From the NCBI RefSeq assembly GCF_011752625.1, contig NZ_VWXD01000018.1, forward strand, positions 17,960 to 81,959: a stretch of 64,000 bases of DNA, written 5' to 3'. The DNA is from Candidatus Pantoea formicae. Lineage in GTDB: Bacteria > Pseudomonadota > Gammaproteobacteria > Enterobacterales > Enterobacteriaceae. The notes under the pieces were generated by a model. That model saw only the letters and a list, made by a program, of their open reading frames with translations, did no database searches and was not told the DNA's origin. Positions 18,061 through 26,496 of this stretch are shown piece after piece; positions within the stretch are counted from its first letter, which is position 1; the number at the start of each line of letters is the position of its first letter. Both the position numbers and the translations under genes were made by a program.

Positions 18061-18334
18061 GAGGCTCCCCCGTCAGCACCGTCATGCCGAACTGGCGCAT
18101 CACCTCACCCACGTCTTTGTCCGTAAGCGACGCCAGCACGATGGCCGACCGGACCTCTCCGCTGCACGCCAGTAGCGTCTGCAGCGCCGCGCGTAAAATC
18201 ATCGACTCCGAATACAGCGGGAACTCGGCGGTCATGCGGCGCAGCCCGGATTTGTCGTCGTCATCCAGACGCACCTGCGCGTTGTGACGTTTTACCTTCT
18301 GCGGGGCCGTCTGCCCCCGTGCGTTGTGACTCAT
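18050..18334 (-). CDS. Probable ribbon-helix-helix protein inside the tra operon
   Basis: 94 residues. A basic N-terminus (KVKRHNAQVRLDDDDKSGLR) is followed by two predicted helices (SGLRRMTAEFP and SESMILRAALQTLLA), the spacing of an Arc/MetJ-type DNA-binding domain, then a short C-terminal extension. ATG 18334 overlaps traW by 4 bases. Such proteins usually repress transcription. A regulator embedded between traW and traU could act on the tra promoter or on a site elsewhere in the plasmid. Fold call is by eye. Confidence 0.55.
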   Translation of the reverse strand: MSHNARGQTAPQKVKRHNAQVRLDDDDKSGLRRMTAEFPLYSESMILRAALQTLLACSGEVRSAIVLASLTDKDVGEVMRQFGMTVLTGEPHAE

Positions 18335-18954
18335 TTCAGCGCCACCTCCTCCACCTTCAGCATCCTCTCCGCGCGCGTGATGCGCACCGGCGTGTGCTCA
18401 AAGCCGAATTTTGTTGTTAACGTGCCGTACTGGTCGAAGTACACCGGCTCGTCCAGCGCGATGCTGCTGTCGTGCACGTTGCCCTTCACCAGAATGACCT
18501 TAAAGTTCTGCTGCCCGGCGAGCTGCGGCCTCAGCCACGCCATCTGCTGCGGGTTGTCGCCGTCAATGAAGTACAGCGTCTCGCTGAAGGCGACCCTGTC
18601 CAGCGGGTTAACCTTATCGCCCGCCCGCGCGATGACGTTACCGCGCATGTCCCGGACGGTCTCACGCACCGTGAAGGTCGGGTCATACAGGAACGTGCGG
18701 TCCGTTTTTGCCGGCGTCAGCCCGGCCACCGGTGCGGGCCTGACGGCGTGGGCTTTCACCCGCGCCCCGGCCTCACGCTGTAGCCGGTCCATTTCGCCGC
18801 TGTCCTTCATGCCCTGCAGGCGCTGGCCGATAAAGGTCAGCAGGTCAGGCTCGGCAATCGGAAACAGATGCCCGACAGTGCCGAGCTCTTTCGCCTGCGC
18901 GGGATAAACAACCGCTGTAGCGAGCAGAGCAACCGCTGTGGCGAGCCGCCTCAT
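18331..18954 (-). CDS. traW: TraW pilus assembly protein
   Basis: Periplasmic protein that works with TrbC in pilus assembly. 207 residues (F: about 210) with a signal peptide ending YPAQA and the conserved blocks DLLTFIGQRLQ, RTFLYDPTF, NPLDRVAFSETLYFIDGD and YFDQYGTLTTKFGF. The start overlaps trbI by 4 bases and the end overlaps the RHH-like gene by 4 bases. Confidence 0.96.
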   Translation of the reverse strand: MRRLATAVALLATAVVYPAQAKELGTVGHLFPIAEPDLLTFIGQRLQGMKDSGEMDRLQREAGARVKAHAVRPAPVAGLTPAKTDRTFLYDPTFTVRETVRDMRGNVIARAGDKVNPLDRVAFSETLYFIDGDNPQQMAWLRPQLAGQQNFKVILVKGNVHDSSIALDEPVYFDQYGTLTTKFGFEHTPVRITRAERMLKVEEVALK

Positions 18955-19397
18955 GGCGCCGCCTGCATCTGGCGGGCGATATCGGCCTGAATCACCGGGG
19001 TGATGTCGGTGACGCCGGCCACTACGGCCCCCTTCACCAGGATGACGCCACCGTGTGCGGCCTGCCAGTCCGTCAGGCTCGCGTCCAGCGCCGAGCCGAA
19101 GCGCTTCGTGAGCGCCTCCAGCTTTTCCTTATCCAGCGCAGACTGCGCCGTCTGCTGGCGGAAGGTGTCGATGGTGCCCTTCATATCAAACACCACGTAG
19201 TCCGGCTGCACCGCCTGCGCAACCAGCGCGCTGATGCCCGCGCTGAGCGTGATGACCAGCACGGCAAACGCCGTCAGCCGGACGCCACGACGGCGCAGCA
19301 GGCCGGGGGCAGCCTTCACGGTGACCCCGTCACGCACACGCTGTTCGCTCATCGTTTCACCCTCCACAGTGGATAAGGCGTGTTTGTCTTCCTGCAT
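18951..19397 (-). CDS. trbI: TrbI inner-membrane protein
   Basis: Inner-membrane protein influencing pilus extension and retraction. ATG 19397 (GAGG eight bases before it) gives 148 residues, a little longer than F TrbI (about 128) because of the N-terminal extension. One membrane span at about 41-61, then a periplasmic domain with YVVFDMKGTIDTFRQQ and HGGVILVKGAVVAG. A later ATG (residue 16) would give a product nearer to the F length. Overlaps traW by 4 bases. Confidence 0.93.
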   Translation of the reverse strand: MQEDKHALSTVEGETMSEQRVRDGVTVKAAPGLLRRRGVRLTAFAVLVITLSAGISALVAQAVQPDYVVFDMKGTIDTFRQQTAQSALDKEKLEALTKRFGSALDASLTDWQAAHGGVILVKGAVVAGVTDITPVIQADIARQMQAAP

Positions 19398-19411
19398 GGT
19401 TCATTCCTCTT

Positions 19412-22057
19412 TTAAGCGGGGGTCAGGCTGGCCCAGCGCTCCAGCTCCAGCATCTCGGCCTGATACATGTACGGCTCGCAGGCCAGCATGTACGCGGCCT
19501 CTTCGCTGGTTGCCCCGGCCTTCTGCGCCTCGGTCATGTACTGGTAGTCCTCTCCCCGCGTGCTGAACATTGCGCGCGTCACCGGATCGACGAAGACGCG
19601 GTGGAACGAGCTGTTCTCGCCCGTGGAAATCATGACCGAGCTGAAGCCGGTATCTTTTGCTGGCTGGAAGCCGCGGATAACCTGCGTTTCCACTTCACTG
19701 AACTGATCCGGGTTCGAGTTGAGATAGGTCTTAAACGCCTTGGCGTCCTGCAGCAGCGTCACTTTTGTACCGGAGCAGTCCCACGCGGCGGCCGCGGCCG
19801 GCGGTGCCGCCTGGTCCCTGGTGCCGGTGAAGTCCTTGATGCCCTGCGTGATGGTGATAAACGCGCCGCGGTGACGGCGCACCGTGCGGTAGCCGGTCTC
19901 GATAAAGCGTGCGGCGTGCGGGTTTGAGCCGCTGAACAGGCGCCAGGCCTCGTCGATGATGGCCACCTTCTTAAGGCTGCGCGGCGAGTGGTACATCTTT
20001 TCCTGAATCGCCAGAATCAGCGAGTACAGGATGGCGGAGAGCAGGTGCGGCTGGTTTTCCAGACTCAGCAGCTCCAGTACGGCGAAGCGCGTATCACCGT
20101 CAAGCGTCGGATTGTCCGAGTTGAAGTAATCGCCGTTTGCTCCCCACGTGCACCAGCGATCCAGCAGCAGCACCAGTTCGTTGATGCGGTTCATGATGGT
20201 GGGCTGCTCGCCGTAGGCTTCACGCACTTCAGGAGACGTCATGTAGTGCACCACGTCATCGATGCGCGCGGTGTTCTGCTTCGCCTCGTACGCGGCCACC
20301 ACTCCCTTGAGCAGGATGGTTTCGCTGACCTTATCCAGCGGCTCGTTGGGGCTCGCCAGAACGGTAAGTAAGCCCTGAATACCCTCAGCCGATTCCCTGA
20401 TGTCACGCACGTTGGCAAACGGGTTAAAGCGCAGTGTTGCACCGTCGAGATACGAGCCGCCCGCCTGACGGCAGAAGTTCCTGTAGCTGCCCCCCATGTC
20501 GATAACCCAGCCGAAGCCCCCGGCGTTCAGCACCTGCCGCAGAATTTCCTGAATAAAGAAACTCTTGCCGGCGCCGGTAGTGCCGGTCACCGCGATGTTG
20601 AAGTTGGTGGCGCCGTTGCTTTCGCTGAACATGTCAAAGAAGGCCAGCGCGTTGCGGTAGGTTGGCAGCGGGCTGCCGGACGCCGCCATCTGGCGCTCGG
20701 CCACCACCGGCATCAGGTTCACGGCGTTAAAGCTCTTGCAGCGCAGGGTGGCGTTCATGTGCTTCATGTCGTCCCACAGCCCCTCCTGCATCAGGAACGG
20801 CAGCGACGTCAGCCAGTTCCGGAGCTGCTGGTAGCGCGGTGCGGATATCTCAAGGTCATTTTTGCGAAACACGTTAATGGCCGAGAGTTCACAGCGCTGC
20901 TGCTCGCTGTCGCTGTCGGGCGTGAACAGCGTCAGGTTGAGGTTGAAGCTGCACATGGCAATTTCGTTGCTTGCCAGTCCCATGCGCAGGTCGCGCCATT
21001 CCTCGTAAGTGCGCTGCGTGTTGGGGAACAGCTTGCCGTAGGAGGAGCTGGCCTTCTTGCCCATGTCCTGCTCTTTGCGAAACGCCTCGTTCTGGCTGCT
21101 GACCTGGTCTTCCACGCAGATGGTCCAGCTCAGCAGGAACGGACAGGGAATGCCGAGGTCCGGAAACCGCATATTCTGCAGGTTGTCGGCCGCCTGCCAG
21201 AGTGCGAACTGCTTCGGCACCTTTGTCAGCTGCATGTTCACGATGCGCGTACTCACCACCGCCCCGTTACCGTCCGCACTGATCGCTCTGTCGCCGGGCT
21301 GGCGACCCGTTGTCAGGCGAAGGTGATCCGGGTGCACCTCCATTTCGGTGCTGGTGTCGATGCACTGGCGGTGCAGCTCCTGCTCCGGGTTCCAGTGTTC
21401 GCTGGCGGCGCTGACCTGGCCGGGGCGATAGTTCAGCTGCTCGCGGATAACGGACAGAAACTCCGTTGGCCCCACGCGCCGCGTGTCCATGTGTGCGGCC
21501 AGCATCGAGACGCGCAGCGTTTCGCGCACCTGCGCCACCGCGTCCAGCGACTTGATGCCGCCGGTGCCGGGGTGCGCATAGACCAGGAACACGCGGTAGT
21601 TGCGCAGATAGAGCGGATATTCGCGCTCGTTGGCCAGCCCCTTCAGCGCCGATCGCTCCCAGTAGGCTTTAGTGATGGCATTCAGGCGCGGCGCCATATC
21701 GCCCTTCCACATGTCGCGGCTCAGCCCGTTCTCCAGCATGTCGCCTACGCACTTGCTGGCCACCATCAGCACCGTGACCGGCGTCTTACGCGGGAGCTTT
21801 TTGCGCAGCAGGTCGTCCAGCGCCTGCACCACCTGCTGGTTGGCACCGGCAAGCGGCGCCACTTCCATAATGAAGCCGACCGAGCGGTTGTTAATGAAGA
21901 GCTCGGACTTCTCGTCGAACTCGCGCCATGGCAGCAGGCTGGTCAGCGAGGGATAGTTAAAGCTTTCCTGCAGCTTCTGGCGGGCAAGCTTCGCGCCGCC
22001 CTCGTCGCGGCTGCTGCTGAGAATGCCGGCGAGGTGATCGATAACGTTACTGATCAT
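19412..22057 (-). CDS. traC: TraC VirB4-type pilus assembly ATPase
   Basis: Cytoplasmic/peripheral ATPase that powers pilus assembly, homologous to VirB4. 881 residues (F: about 875). The N-terminal domain contains MEVAPLAGANQQVVQALD; Walker A is GTTGAGKSFFIQEI near residue 485, Walker B KKVAIIDEAWRLFSG near 690, with an HRGAFITITQGIKDF motif after it. ATG 22057 overlaps the upstream 75-residue gene by 11 bases. Confidence 0.97.
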   Translation of the reverse strand: MISNVIDHLAGILSSSRDEGGAKLARQKLQESFNYPSLTSLLPWREFDEKSELFINNRSVGFIMEVAPLAGANQQVVQALDDLLRKKLPRKTPVTVLMVASKCVGDMLENGLSRDMWKGDMAPRLNAITKAYWERSALKGLANEREYPLYLRNYRVFLVYAHPGTGGIKSLDAVAQVRETLRVSMLAAHMDTRRVGPTEFLSVIREQLNYRPGQVSAASEHWNPEQELHRQCIDTSTEMEVHPDHLRLTTGRQPGDRAISADGNGAVVSTRIVNMQLTKVPKQFALWQAADNLQNMRFPDLGIPCPFLLSWTICVEDQVSSQNEAFRKEQDMGKKASSSYGKLFPNTQRTYEEWRDLRMGLASNEIAMCSFNLNLTLFTPDSDSEQQRCELSAINVFRKNDLEISAPRYQQLRNWLTSLPFLMQEGLWDDMKHMNATLRCKSFNAVNLMPVVAERQMAASGSPLPTYRNALAFFDMFSESNGATNFNIAVTGTTGAGKSFFIQEILRQVLNAGGFGWVIDMGGSYRNFCRQAGGSYLDGATLRFNPFANVRDIRESAEGIQGLLTVLASPNEPLDKVSETILLKGVVAAYEAKQNTARIDDVVHYMTSPEVREAYGEQPTIMNRINELVLLLDRWCTWGANGDYFNSDNPTLDGDTRFAVLELLSLENQPHLLSAILYSLILAIQEKMYHSPRSLKKVAIIDEAWRLFSGSNPHAARFIETGYRTVRRHRGAFITITQGIKDFTGTRDQAAPPAAAAAWDCSGTKVTLLQDAKAFKTYLNSNPDQFSEVETQVIRGFQPAKDTGFSSVMISTGENSSFHRVFVDPVTRAMFSTRGEDYQYMTEAQKAGATSEEAAYMLACEPYMYQAEMLELERWASLTPA

Positions 22058-22274
22058 GCTGACCTCCGGCGCGGCCTGTTTTCAGCGCACCCTGAATCAG
22101 GGTGTGAAGGAGCGCAGATTTTCCGGCGCCGGGCTGACTCCATGCAACGACCTGTCCAGAAGCAGGCACATCCACTATCAGCATCCCGGGCCAGACCCGG
22201 TGATGCAGTGCGGCCGCAGACGCTACGGACGCTGGCTGCCCCTGCGCAGCGCAGAAAGTAAATCTCTTTTTCAT
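22047..22274 (-). CDS. 75-residue protein with a P-loop-like motif
   Basis: Strong site AGGGGGAATA stands directly before ATG 22274. The start shares one base with the traV stop and the end overlaps traC by 11 bases, so the gene is tightly built into the operon. The sequence WSQPGAGKSALLHTLIQGAL looks like a Walker A strand-loop-helix, but there is no room for a complete NTPase domain. F has traR (a DksA-like regulator of similar length) in this place; this product lacks the cysteine cluster of TraR. Function unknown. Confidence 0.6.
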   Translation of the reverse strand: MKKRFTFCAAQGQPASVASAAALHHRVWPGMLIVDVPASGQVVAWSQPGAGKSALLHTLIQGALKTGRAGGQHDQ

Positions 22275-22810
22275 TATTCCCCCTCGCTGATGACGCGGAA
22301 GTCTTCATCCCAGCGTGATTTCTGCTTCACGAACTCAACCACGGCAGGCTGATGGAAACTGTCCTGCTCGTCGACCCACGGCGCTATCCACAGGCGCTGC
22401 GTGGCGTCCGGGATGCGGCGGGCGTCCACCTGTCCCGGTCCGCTGTAGTCCCCCGGCACAACCGGTGCGGTTGTGCGAGCCGGCACCCTGGACGCGCGGA
22501 GGCTGTCGGCACTCAGCGCCTGACCGGAGACAGGCCGGGGTGTCAGTGTCGCCACGCTCACGGGGCGGTATGGGTTAACGGCGGCTTTCACGTTGCCGGG
22601 CGTCGCCAGCGCCTCAGCCGCAGGCTTTGGGCCGGCCTCCTTCTGCGCGGTCAGATCGTCCAGGCTTTTCCCTTTCGAGGCGAGTCGGCTGGCATCGGAC
22701 ATCGACAGGCACTGGTCGGTGGCGGTTTTATTACAGTCAAAGTCAGAGTTCATGCCGGCGCAGCCGGTGAGCGCAGCGCACAGCAGTGCGCACGCAAAAA
22801 GTTTTTGCAT
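22274..22810 (-). CDS. traV: TraV outer-membrane lipoprotein
   Basis: VirB7-like lipoprotein of the envelope-spanning core complex with TraB and TraK. 178 residues (F: about 171); signal peptide with lipobox LTGC (Cys17), then Cys26 and Cys34 near the N-terminus as in F TraV. The C-terminal motif RLWIAPWVDEQDSFHQPAVV is conserved in the family. Confidence 0.95.
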   Translation of the reverse strand: MQKLFACALLCAALTGCAGMNSDFDCNKTATDQCLSMSDASRLASKGKSLDDLTAQKEAGPKPAAEALATPGNVKAAVNPYRPVSVATLTPRPVSGQALSADSLRASRVPARTTAPVVPGDYSGPGQVDARRIPDATQRLWIAPWVDEQDSFHQPAVVEFVKQKSRWDEDFRVISEGE

Positions 22811-22932
22811 GGGGTGGTCCTCATTGGCGGCCGTGTCGCCGCGCTGATTAGATGAATGGAACGGTGATAATGCCGGGTACTGCGGGTGGCCCTGGTGAAG
22901 GCACAGTGATGCTTATATCGGACGGGAATAAC

Positions 22933-23022
22933 TCAGCAGAGCTGATGCAGCATCAGCGTGATACCGGCGGTGAAGCAGGCCAGTACGCTGAAAAGTGCGA
23001 GTCGCTGAAAGCTCATCTGCAT
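22933..23022 (-). CDS. 29-residue single-span peptide with strong ribosome site
   Basis: ATG 23022 follows AGGAGG at four bases. The product (MQMSFQRLALFSVLACFTAG at its N-terminus) is a single hydrophobic span of about 20 residues with a short tail. The start lies inside the end of the preceding 59-residue gene, so coupling is likely. It falls in the traP-trbD-trbG interval of F, which is made of small membrane genes. Could be a real micropeptide or a chance frame; the ribosome site argues for the former. Confidence 0.5.
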   Translation of the reverse strand: MQMSFQRLALFSVLACFTAGITLMLHQLC

Positions 23023-23192
23023 AAAGCCTCCTGCGCCTGGCTGTATGTGGCCAGATACTGCTGAATCGCCTCAATTTCAGTGAGCATCGCCGCCAGCTGG
23101 CAGCTGCTCGCCTGCGTCGTCCAGGCTTTCCGGTAGCGGAGCTGCAGCGCGCAGAGGCGGATGCGCTGCTCCCGTCGGGTGCGTTTATTCAT
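23013..23192 (-). CDS. Small basic hypothetical between rfaH-like gene and traV
   Basis: 59 residues from ATG 23192 (GGAG seven bases upstream), very basic N-terminus (MNKRTRREQRIRL), predicted helical throughout. The start overlaps the RfaH-like stop (ATGA) and its own end overlaps the next small gene. No family recognised. Confidence 0.55.
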   Translation of the reverse strand: MNKRTRREQRIRLCALQLRYRKAWTTQASSCQLAAMLTEIEAIQQYLATYSQAQEALCR

Positions 23193-23701
23193 GCTGCCGC
23201 TCCGCGCGCGGTGATGTGAAAGCGCAGGTGGCTTTCCACAGGCACGCGCACCTGCCGGTTCATCAGCGTCAGCAGCAGAACGGCGCGCTTCAAGCCGTCC
23301 GGCTCGCACCACACCGCCTCCAGCCCCTCAAAGGCACCGTCCTCAATCATCACGCGGTCACCGTCCAGCGGCGCGTCCGTGTCAAGCGGGACGCCCTCCC
23401 AGCCGGCTTCCAGCTGCGCGATGACGCGGTCAGGCACCACCGACGGCAGGCCACCAAAGCCGATGAGAGTGGAAATTCCCCGCGTGCCCTTGATGGCAGT
23501 GGTGTGCACCACCTCCGGGTCGAAGCGCACAAACAGGTAGCCCGGAAAGAGCGGCTGCGGCGTCACGCCGCGCACCCTGCCGTTGCGCAGGCGGACGCGG
23601 GAGAACACCGGCAGCAGGCAGGTGACGCCCTGTTCTGTAAGATGCTGCTGTGCGTACTTTTCCTGCGCCCACTTCGTCTGTGCCACGTACCAGTTTTCCA
23701 T
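23189..23701 (-). CDS. RfaH-type transcription antiterminator in the tra operon
   Basis: 170-residue NusG-family protein, closer to RfaH than to NusG: an N-terminal NGN domain (about 1-100) with WYVAQTKWAQEKYAQQHL and PLFPGYLFVRFDPEVVHTT, a linker, and a KOW-type C-terminal domain (about 110-160) with GAFEGLEAVWCEPDG. E. coli RfaH is recruited at ops sites and lets RNA polymerase read through long operons, including F tra. Here the paralogue is encoded inside the operon between traB and traV, so it could reinforce its own transcription and replace host RfaH. The stop overlaps the next gene as ATGA. Family assignment is strong; targets are inferred. Confidence 0.9.
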   Translation of the reverse strand: MENWYVAQTKWAQEKYAQQHLTEQGVTCLLPVFSRVRLRNGRVRGVTPQPLFPGYLFVRFDPEVVHTTAIKGTRGISTLIGFGGLPSVVPDRVIAQLEAGWEGVPLDTDAPLDGDRVMIEDGAFEGLEAVWCEPDGLKRAVLLLTLMNRQVRVPVESHLRFHITARGAAA

Positions 23702-23713
23702 CTCCCACTCCTG

Positions 23714-25114
23714 TCAGTTAATGGTGTCGCCGAGGCGCAGCTGGCTGGCCTGACGCAGAACTTCATCGGGGTTTAACACCGGGGCGCTGTTGCTGCCGCC
23801 ATTGCTGACGGGCTGGTTCGCCGCGGTCTGCTGCACCACCGGCTGCGGCGCTTCTTTCTTCGCCTTCTCAGCCTCGGCGTCCTCAATGGTTTCCAGGCGG
23901 AAGCCCTGCTGGAACACCACGGTCACGGCGTTGCCGGCCCCGATATCAATCACCGGGTGGTATTGCTCGGCGCGCTTAATCCAGTACTGGCTCAGCGTGT
24001 CCGCCGCTTTGCTCGCACCGCCGCCGATACCCTGTTTAAAGATGTCGCCCGCGCCCACTGACGCGCTGCCACCGAGTCCCACCGTCGGCGTGGCGGCGGA
24101 CTTGATGCCCTCACCGAAGCCGGACAGCAGGCCGGCCGCCCCGGCGTTGGCGATGATGGCGCCGTTACGCATCACCGGCTTGCCGCGGATGCCCACCTTG
24201 CCCTGGAAGGACACGTGGCCGTCGAACGGCATGTCGATATGCTTGCCGTTCTTGAGGATGCAACTGATGTTTCTGGTGCGCACCTCTCCGCGCTCACTGG
24301 AGATATCGCCGTACATTTCCCCGGTGACGCGGCACTGGCCCATGTTCCAGGTCTTCCCGTTGGGCATGGAGACGTCACCGAGCAGGGTAATCACCACCGG
24401 CGAGGTATTCTGCTGACCGGTCACGCTGGCGTTGGCGTCGGCACCCTCAATCATCACCGCCTCGGAGAAGGAGCCGGAGGGAATCCAGGGCAGCTTCGTC
24501 TTTTTGTCGGTGAGCGAGGCGTAGGTGAAGGTGTCGCGGCTCAGGCCGCCCGGACGCACCGTGCCGGCGCCGGGGTAGAAGCCCTGCCCCTGCGGCTGTC
24601 CCTGCGCGGGATAGAACTGTGCCCCCTGCCCCGCTGACGGACCGCTGCCCGGGTTATTGATGCTCCACTGCGCCGGTCCGGACGGCCCGCCGGAAACCGG
24701 ACCGCCAGCAGGCGGGGTGCCCGCCGGTGGCGTCACGGTCGTGCCGTTCGGCGCCCTGTTTCCCTGCGACTGCTGCGTCTGGAGCTGGGCGATGGCGTCG
24801 GCCATCGTGCTGAGCTGCTTTTTCAGCTCGTTGTTCTGGTCTCTGAGCGAGCTGGTCAGCGTGCCGAGGTCGCGCTCGAGGCCGGCGGTCTTGTTCTGCT
24901 GCTGCTGCAGCGCCGCAGTGGCCACGCCTTCAGTAAAGGAGGTGTTAATCAGCCCGCCGGTCAGGTTCGGCGCCGCCTTCGGTGCAGGGCGGTTCAGCTC
25001 CGCCTGATGGTGCGAGTAGGCCCAGATGCCGCCGCCCACCGCCAGCATGACCGCAGCGGACACGCCGGCAATCACCCACTGGCGGCGGCGCGTGGCGGTA
25101 TTGATGTTGCTCAT
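23714..25114 (-). CDS. traB: TraB VirB10-like core protein
   Basis: Bridges inner and outer membranes in the F-type secretion core with TraV and TraK. 466 residues (F: about 475). N-terminal membrane span about 13-32, coiled coil about 75-118, Pro/Gly-rich periplasmic spacer 120-190, then the conserved VirB10-type domain (about 195-415) with KLPWIPSGSFSEAVMIEGADA and GHVSFQGKVGIRG. Overlaps traK by 4 bases. Confidence 0.96.
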   Translation of the reverse strand: MSNINTATRRRQWVIAGVSAAVMLAVGGGIWAYSHHQAELNRPAPKAAPNLTGGLINTSFTEGVATAALQQQQNKTAGLERDLGTLTSSLRDQNNELKKQLSTMADAIAQLQTQQSQGNRAPNGTTVTPPAGTPPAGGPVSGGPSGPAQWSINNPGSGPSAGQGAQFYPAQGQPQGQGFYPGAGTVRPGGLSRDTFTYASLTDKKTKLPWIPSGSFSEAVMIEGADANASVTGQQNTSPVVITLLGDVSMPNGKTWNMGQCRVTGEMYGDISSERGEVRTRNISCILKNGKHIDMPFDGHVSFQGKVGIRGKPVMRNGAIIANAGAAGLLSGFGEGIKSAATPTVGLGGSASVGAGDIFKQGIGGGASKAADTLSQYWIKRAEQYHPVIDIGAGNAVTVVFQQGFRLETIEDAEAEKAKKEAPQPVVQQTAANQPVSNGGSNSAPVLNPDEVLRQASQLRLGDTIN

Positions 25115-25848
25115 GACCCGCCCTCCACGTCAGTGGAGAAAATCACCCACACGAAGCCCTCGCCGTTTGCATACAGGGTACGGGTCGACAGCATCACGCC
25201 GCGCACGCCCTTCTGCCAGAACTGCTTTTCGCTGAGCGCGCGCGTGACGTAGCCGGTGTTTTTCATGCGGTAGCGCATCACCCGCAGGTGCGAGCCGGCA
25301 AGCTGGCGCTCCGGCATCAACAGTACCCCTGCGGGCGGGTTATACGCCGGGCCGCGCGAGGCTTTCACCTCTGTGTAGTTATCCGGTACGTCGCCGTTCA
25401 CGACGCTGCGGGCCACGCTCACCAGCGTTTTCTGAAAGGGCTGGCTCTCCTCCCACGCTTTCGCGTCCGGGTTGGACTTCAGCGGCACGTCTGCCGGGAT
25501 CAGGTGCAGCGTGCGGCCGTTGCCGGGTTTGGGGGAAACGTCTATCGAGACGCCGACGCCCCCGGCGGTCTCCAGGAAGATGGTAAAGTCCTGCCCGGTG
25601 AGGGGCGTAATCAGCAGCGCGCCATCGGCGGTGTTGGCCTTCGTATAGGCGTTTTCGGGCCCGGTGATGCCGGTAATCAGCTCCCCGTCGATGATGATTT
25701 TATTGGGGCTGGTGTTGCTCATCTGCGCCTTGAGGTGCGCGTTGTTTTCAAACGGCGTACCGGCCGGTCCGGGCACGGCAGCCTGCGCGGCGGCAGACAG
25801 CAGCGCCAGCGCGCCGGCAACGGCGATGGCGGAAAGGGTCATTTTCAT
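25111..25848 (-). CDS. traK: TraK outer-membrane-associated secretin-like protein
   Basis: VirB9-like component of the core complex. 245 residues (F: about 242) with a signal peptide ending AAQA, β-rich central domain (PLTGQDFTIFLETAGGVGVS) and the C-terminal domain with YVTRALSEKQFWQKGVRGVM. traE ends four bases upstream, and the traB start overlaps its stop. Confidence 0.95.
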   Translation of the reverse strand: MKMTLSAIAVAGALALLSAAAQAAVPGPAGTPFENNAHLKAQMSNTSPNKIIIDGELITGITGPENAYTKANTADGALLITPLTGQDFTIFLETAGGVGVSIDVSPKPGNGRTLHLIPADVPLKSNPDAKAWEESQPFQKTLVSVARSVVNGDVPDNYTEVKASRGPAYNPPAGVLLMPERQLAGSHLRVMRYRMKNTGYVTRALSEKQFWQKGVRGVMLSTRTLYANGEGFVWVIFSTDVEGGS

Positions 25849-25852
25849 GGGT

Positions 25853-26452
25853 TCAGTCCTGTTGCGGGCGGCGTTCAGGTTGGGTCCAGGGCACCTCTGG
25901 GAAGGCCGTCAGGCGGATAAGGCCGTCCACGTAGTGCACGCTGAGCCGGTAGGCTTTATGCGCATCCGGAAGCGAAGTCTTCAGGTTGCCGTTGATAGTG
26001 CTGGCGCTCAGCGTGCCCTGTGCGATGACGTCGCCGGTGGTGGTGTCGGTCATTTCATCATCGATGCGGAACACGGAGGAGACGCCGTTCTTTTTGATGT
26101 ACTCGGCTTCGGCGGCAAGCTGCTTTTTCATGTCGTCACGGTTTTCCGCAGGAACGAAGCGCAGCAGGGCGGCGTGCTGGCTGTCCACGGTTTCCGGTGT
26201 GACGGAGAGGCGGAGGTTAATGAAAGAGCGCACCAGCATGCCGTTTAAGGCCGCGTCTCCGGAGGCGGAATCGGAGGTAAACGGGCGGTCAAACATCATT
26301 GGAATGGTCTGCGTCCTCTGCGTTTTCCAGAAATGCCACGCCAGCGCGCCGGTGACGACGTTGCCGGCGGCGAGAATAAACACGAGCAGCGAAAGCGCGC
26401 ACAGGGCCAGAATAATTACCCGGTTGCGCCCCTCCCGGACCTGATACTTCAT
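25853..26452 (-). CDS. traE: TraE pilus assembly protein (VirB5/VirB8-like position)
   Basis: Inner-membrane protein of the pilus assembly machine. 199 residues (F: about 188); one membrane span near residues 12-35, then a periplasmic domain with LVRSFINLRLSVTPETVD and a SVHYVDGLIRLTAF C-terminal region typical of TraE. ATG 26452 with GGATAACG upstream. Confidence 0.94.
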   Translation of the reverse strand: MKYQVREGRNRVIILALCALSLLVFILAAGNVVTGALAWHFWKTQRTQTIPMMFDRPFTSDSASGDAALNGMLVRSFINLRLSVTPETVDSQHAALLRFVPAENRDDMKKQLAAEAEYIKKNGVSSVFRIDDEMTDTTTGDVIAQGTLSASTINGNLKTSLPDAHKAYRLSVHYVDGLIRLTAFPEVPWTQPERRPQQD

Positions 26453-26496
26453 AGCGTTATCCTTTTAATAAGCGCCGCCCGGAGGCGGCGCGCGGG

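Noticed and set aside
20759..22261. A 500-codon rightward open frame opposite traC
   Set aside because: Antisense shadow of the GC-rich traC gene; composition is His/Arg/Gln-rich without motifs, and traC is certain.
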